From NCBI RefSeq assembly GCF_017377855.1, contig NZ_JAFREP010000020.1, positions 170,634 through 234,633 of the forward strand: a stretch of DNA of 64,000 nt. The letters run 5' to 3'. Position numbers and translations under genes: made by a program. This document shows positions 62,087 to 64,000 of the stretch, piece after piece. The stretch comes from Acanthopleuribacter pedis (GTDB lineage Bacteria; Acidobacteriota; Holophagae; Acanthopleuribacterales; Acanthopleuribacteraceae). Position 1 is the first letter of the stretch, and each line of letters begins with the position of its first letter. Below the pieces are notes generated by a model. That model was not told the DNA's origin and did not search any database. It was given only the letters and a program-made list of their open reading frames with translations.

Positions 62087-64000
62087 ATGCCGCGGTCCTT
62101 CTTTGTTTGGCTTGCCTTGGCTTGTGCCGTCTGCTTCGCCCAAAACCCTCCTTCCGTTATACTCGACCCCTTGCCTGAATTCACCCGCGAGGACAGCGTC
62201 ACCCTTTCCGGGACCGTGACACCCGCCGACAGTGTCGTGACGCTTGGGTCGCTGGCCGTCACCGTCAATCCCGACGGCACCTTTTCCCACGGCCTTGCGT
62301 TGAACGACGGTTTTAACAGCTTCTTTTTGGCCGCTACCCATGGCGATGATCCCCCGTTTCAACGCGGCATCACCCTCACCCGCGACACGCAACCGCCCAC
62401 CTTGACCCTCACCGGCGTTTCCGACAGGGCGCGGGTCAACCGCACCCCGTACACACTCGTCGGGCGGGTCGCTGACGACCACGACGACCGGCTCACCCTC
62501 ACCCGCGACGGCAACCCCGTCGTGTTGGAAAACGGTGCCTTCCGCGACCCCGACCTCGCCCTTCAACCCGGTGACAACCGCTTTACCTATCTGGTCACCG
62601 ACCGCGCCGGCAACAGCGCCGAACAAAGCATCACCCTCTCTTTTAACGATCAGCCGCCGCAACCCATCATCACCGCCCCCGACCATCTTGCCGCCGGCGA
62701 CAACTTCACTTTCGCCGTCTCCTTCGCCCAGCCCGAACACATCGCCACCTACCGCGTCAGCCTTAACCAAACCGCGCTGCATCAAGCCGAGGACGGTGCC
62801 CCCTTCCAAATCCAACAGGTCGCCGACGGGAACGAAACGCTGTTGCGTTTTTCCGTGCAGGCCGAGGATCTTTGGGGCAATAGCGCAAGCACCGAGCACC
62901 TTGTCCACATCGCCTTCCCCGCCTTCGGGTACGGTACCCTGCTCGACGACCGCGACAGCCGCCCCCTCGCCGGCGTCGCCCTGCGGGTCAGCACCCCGTT
63001 GCAAAGCCAAGACCTGGTCAGCGGGCCCGACGGCGATTACCAATTCGCCCTTTCCGGTTCGCCCGTCACCCTGGAAATTCGCGATCCCACCTACGTCCAG
63101 GCCCGTCGCCGCCTCGACACCCCCGCGGGCGGCGGGCGCCGCTTTGCCGATTGGCGCCTGACCCCGCGCGGCCCACCCCAATCCACCGCCGTGCCTTTCC
63201 AGAACGACCAGCTCGATCTGCGTTTCAGCGGATTCACCGGCACGCCCCGTGTCTCGCCTTTTACCGCCCAGGCCCAGCCCGTCCCGCTCCCGCTCGATTG
63301 GACCCCGCTCGCCGGCTTTGAACTGGCCGACGTCGGCGGCAGCGGCCGCATCGAGGCCGTTTTCCGGCGCCTGCCCTACACCGTACCCGCCGGCGCCACC
63401 CTGGTCCTGTTCCGCGCCGAGCAGGACGGCTGGCGCTTGGTATCCTTATTAAATGGAACCCTCGCCGCCACCGTCGACACCCGCGCCGGCGTCTTCCTGC
63501 TCGCCGCCCCCGCCGGTGCGACCAACCTCCCCGCCGTCGGTGACCTGATCCAGCGCACCCGCGACCACCACCTCGGGCTCAGCCAATTGAGCACCCTCAC
63601 CATCGATCCCCCCGTCGTTTCGCTGCTCAAACAACCCCAAACCGAGGTCACCGTCACCGCCGCGCCCACCGCGCCTTCAGGCTCCTGGGCCCGCGTCCAC
63701 GCCCGCGAACGCCACCAACACATCGCCGGCCCCATCGACCTCCCCGAACACACCCTCGACCTGCTCCTCTTTCGAAATCCCTTCGACCCCGCCGCGAGCA
63801 TGCGCGGCTCCCTCGAGGTCCATACCCGCATGGACATCGACCGCACCCAAACCCGCAACGCCCATGTCCTGTTCACCGGCATCGCCTACCCACCCCCCGT
63901 CGACGGCTACCGTTTCCAAAACGAGGTGCGCCTGGAAACCCTGAAGCCTGACCTTCCCCAATGCCGGCAGCCAACCCGTCAACGCCTTCGCCGACACACC
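62087..64000 (+). CDS. exported Ig-like/carboxypeptidase-regulatory-like surface protein, C-terminus cut by window edge
   Basis: 638 codons from ATG 62087 to the edge, with AGGTG upstream. Signal peptide MPRSFFVWLALACAVCFA. Beta-sandwich domains follow: SVTLSGTVTPADSVVTLG, then LTLTGVSDRARVNRTPYTLVG, each about 90 residues, typical of Ig-like/PKD surface proteins. A carboxypeptidase-regulatory-like unit is at about 285-340 (GYGTLLDDRDSRPLAGVALR). The long frame on the minus strand is a shadow. After 63941 the frame changes character (Arg-rich, loss of C-ending codons), while the +1 frame continues smoothly (TFPNAGSQPVNAFADT), so a frameshift may be present. Confidence 0.7.
   Translation, partial: MPRSFFVWLALACAVCFAQNPPSVILDPLPEFTREDSVTLSGTVTPADSVVTLGSLAVTVNPDGTFSHGLALNDGFNSFFLAATHGDDPPFQRGITLTRDTQPPTLTLTGVSDRARVNRTPYTLVGRVADDHDDRLTLTRDGNPVVLENGAFRDPDLALQPGDNRFTYLVTDRAGNSAEQSITLSFNDQPPQPIITAPDHLAAGDNFTFAVSFAQPEHIATYRVSLNQTALHQAEDGAPFQIQQVADGNETLLRFSVQAEDLWGNSASTEHLVHIAFPAFGYGTLLDDRDSRPLAGVALRVSTPLQSQDLVSGPDGDYQFALSGSPVTLEIRDPTYVQARRRLDTPAGGGRRFADWRLTPRGPPQSTAVPFQNDQLDLRFSGFTGTPRVSPFTAQAQPVPLPLDWTPLAGFELADVGGSGRIEAVFRRLPYTVPAGATLVLFRAEQDGWRLVSLLNGTLAATVDTRAGVFLLAAPAGATNLPAVGDLIQRTRDHHLGLSQLSTLTIDPPVVSLLKQPQTEVTVTAAPTAPSGSWARVHARERHQHIAGPIDLPEHTLDLLLFRNPFDPAASMRGSLEVHTRMDIDRTQTRNAHVLFTGIAYPPPVDGYRFQNEVRLETLKPDLPQCRQPTRQRLRRHT

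Noticed and set aside
62066..63181. 371-residue minus-strand frame rich in Val/Gly
   Set aside because: Opposite the exported Ig-like protein whose signal peptide and start are convincing; a shadow frame.

Overview
Organism. The window is about 60% GC, with frequent TTG and GTG starts preceded by good GGAGG-type ribosome binding sites. It is a stretch of bacterial chromosome carrying mostly envelope, signalling and housekeeping genes. Several markers point to Acidobacteriota: a protein of the acidobacterial 'VWFA-related' type (8820-10934), an Hfq-like protein with a long N-terminal extension (7842-8255), atypical cytosine-rich histidine kinase genes, and a very large kinase-like/FGE-sulfatase fusion (44040-48950). 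A marine Holophagae-type lineage is my best guess; this is inference and nothing was searched. I saw no tRNA, rRNA, CRISPR array, transposase or prophage.

Layout. 1-7.1 kb: partial unknown gene, DUF4301 protein, a tandem of secreted phosphoesterases (5'-nucleotidase lipoprotein and PhoD), sulfotransferase. 7.1-8.8 kb: a 33-bp minisatellite and an Hfq-like gene. 8.8-12.6 kb: VWA protein, mazG, folK. 13-15.7 kb: FecR/DUF6600 protein with a repetitive Arg/Ser/Thr/Asn tail behind a sigma-54-type promoter. 16-19.7 kb: alpha-hydroxy-acid oxidase; DUF695-like, HupE/UreJ and ATP-grasp genes in a tight operon. 20-25.7 kb: a minus-strand group ending in a TPR-kinase-receiver-GGDEF hybrid. 26-34.6 kb: amidohydrolase, Cache/HAMP kinase, family A DNA polymerase with a degenerate exonuclease domain, and an ECF sigma/anti-sigma/His-rich secreted protein operon. 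34.9-43.8 kb: hydrolase, JmjC-like protein, PBP1C, RCK channel-like protein, YjbR, thioesterase, tsaD, DUF72, YccF. 44-49 kb: the 1636-residue pseudokinase-like fusion. 49.7-57.2 kb: histone-deacetylase-family enzyme, a 1.2 kb repeat-rich gap, fumC, two beta-propeller proteins, DUF523. 57.6-64 kb: GH114-like exported protein, class V aminotransferase, and an exported Ig-like/surface protein cut by the window edge.

Non-coding structure is the most distinctive feature. A modular family of palindromic elements occurs six times (about 6.1, 12.7, 15.9, 19.9, 49.3 and 56.6 kb). It is built from two hairpin arm types plus, in the large members, a shared core containing 15-16 bp tandem repeats. Several copies begin or end at a neighbouring gene's stop codon. 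Separate repeats are a 33-bp minisatellite, a 173-bp MITE-like palindrome and a pair of 213-bp direct repeats.

The strongest candidates for new biology are the pseudokinase/FG-rich/FGE fusion, the palindromic element family, the exonuclease-dead polymerase, and the sigma-54-driven FecR/DUF6600 protein.
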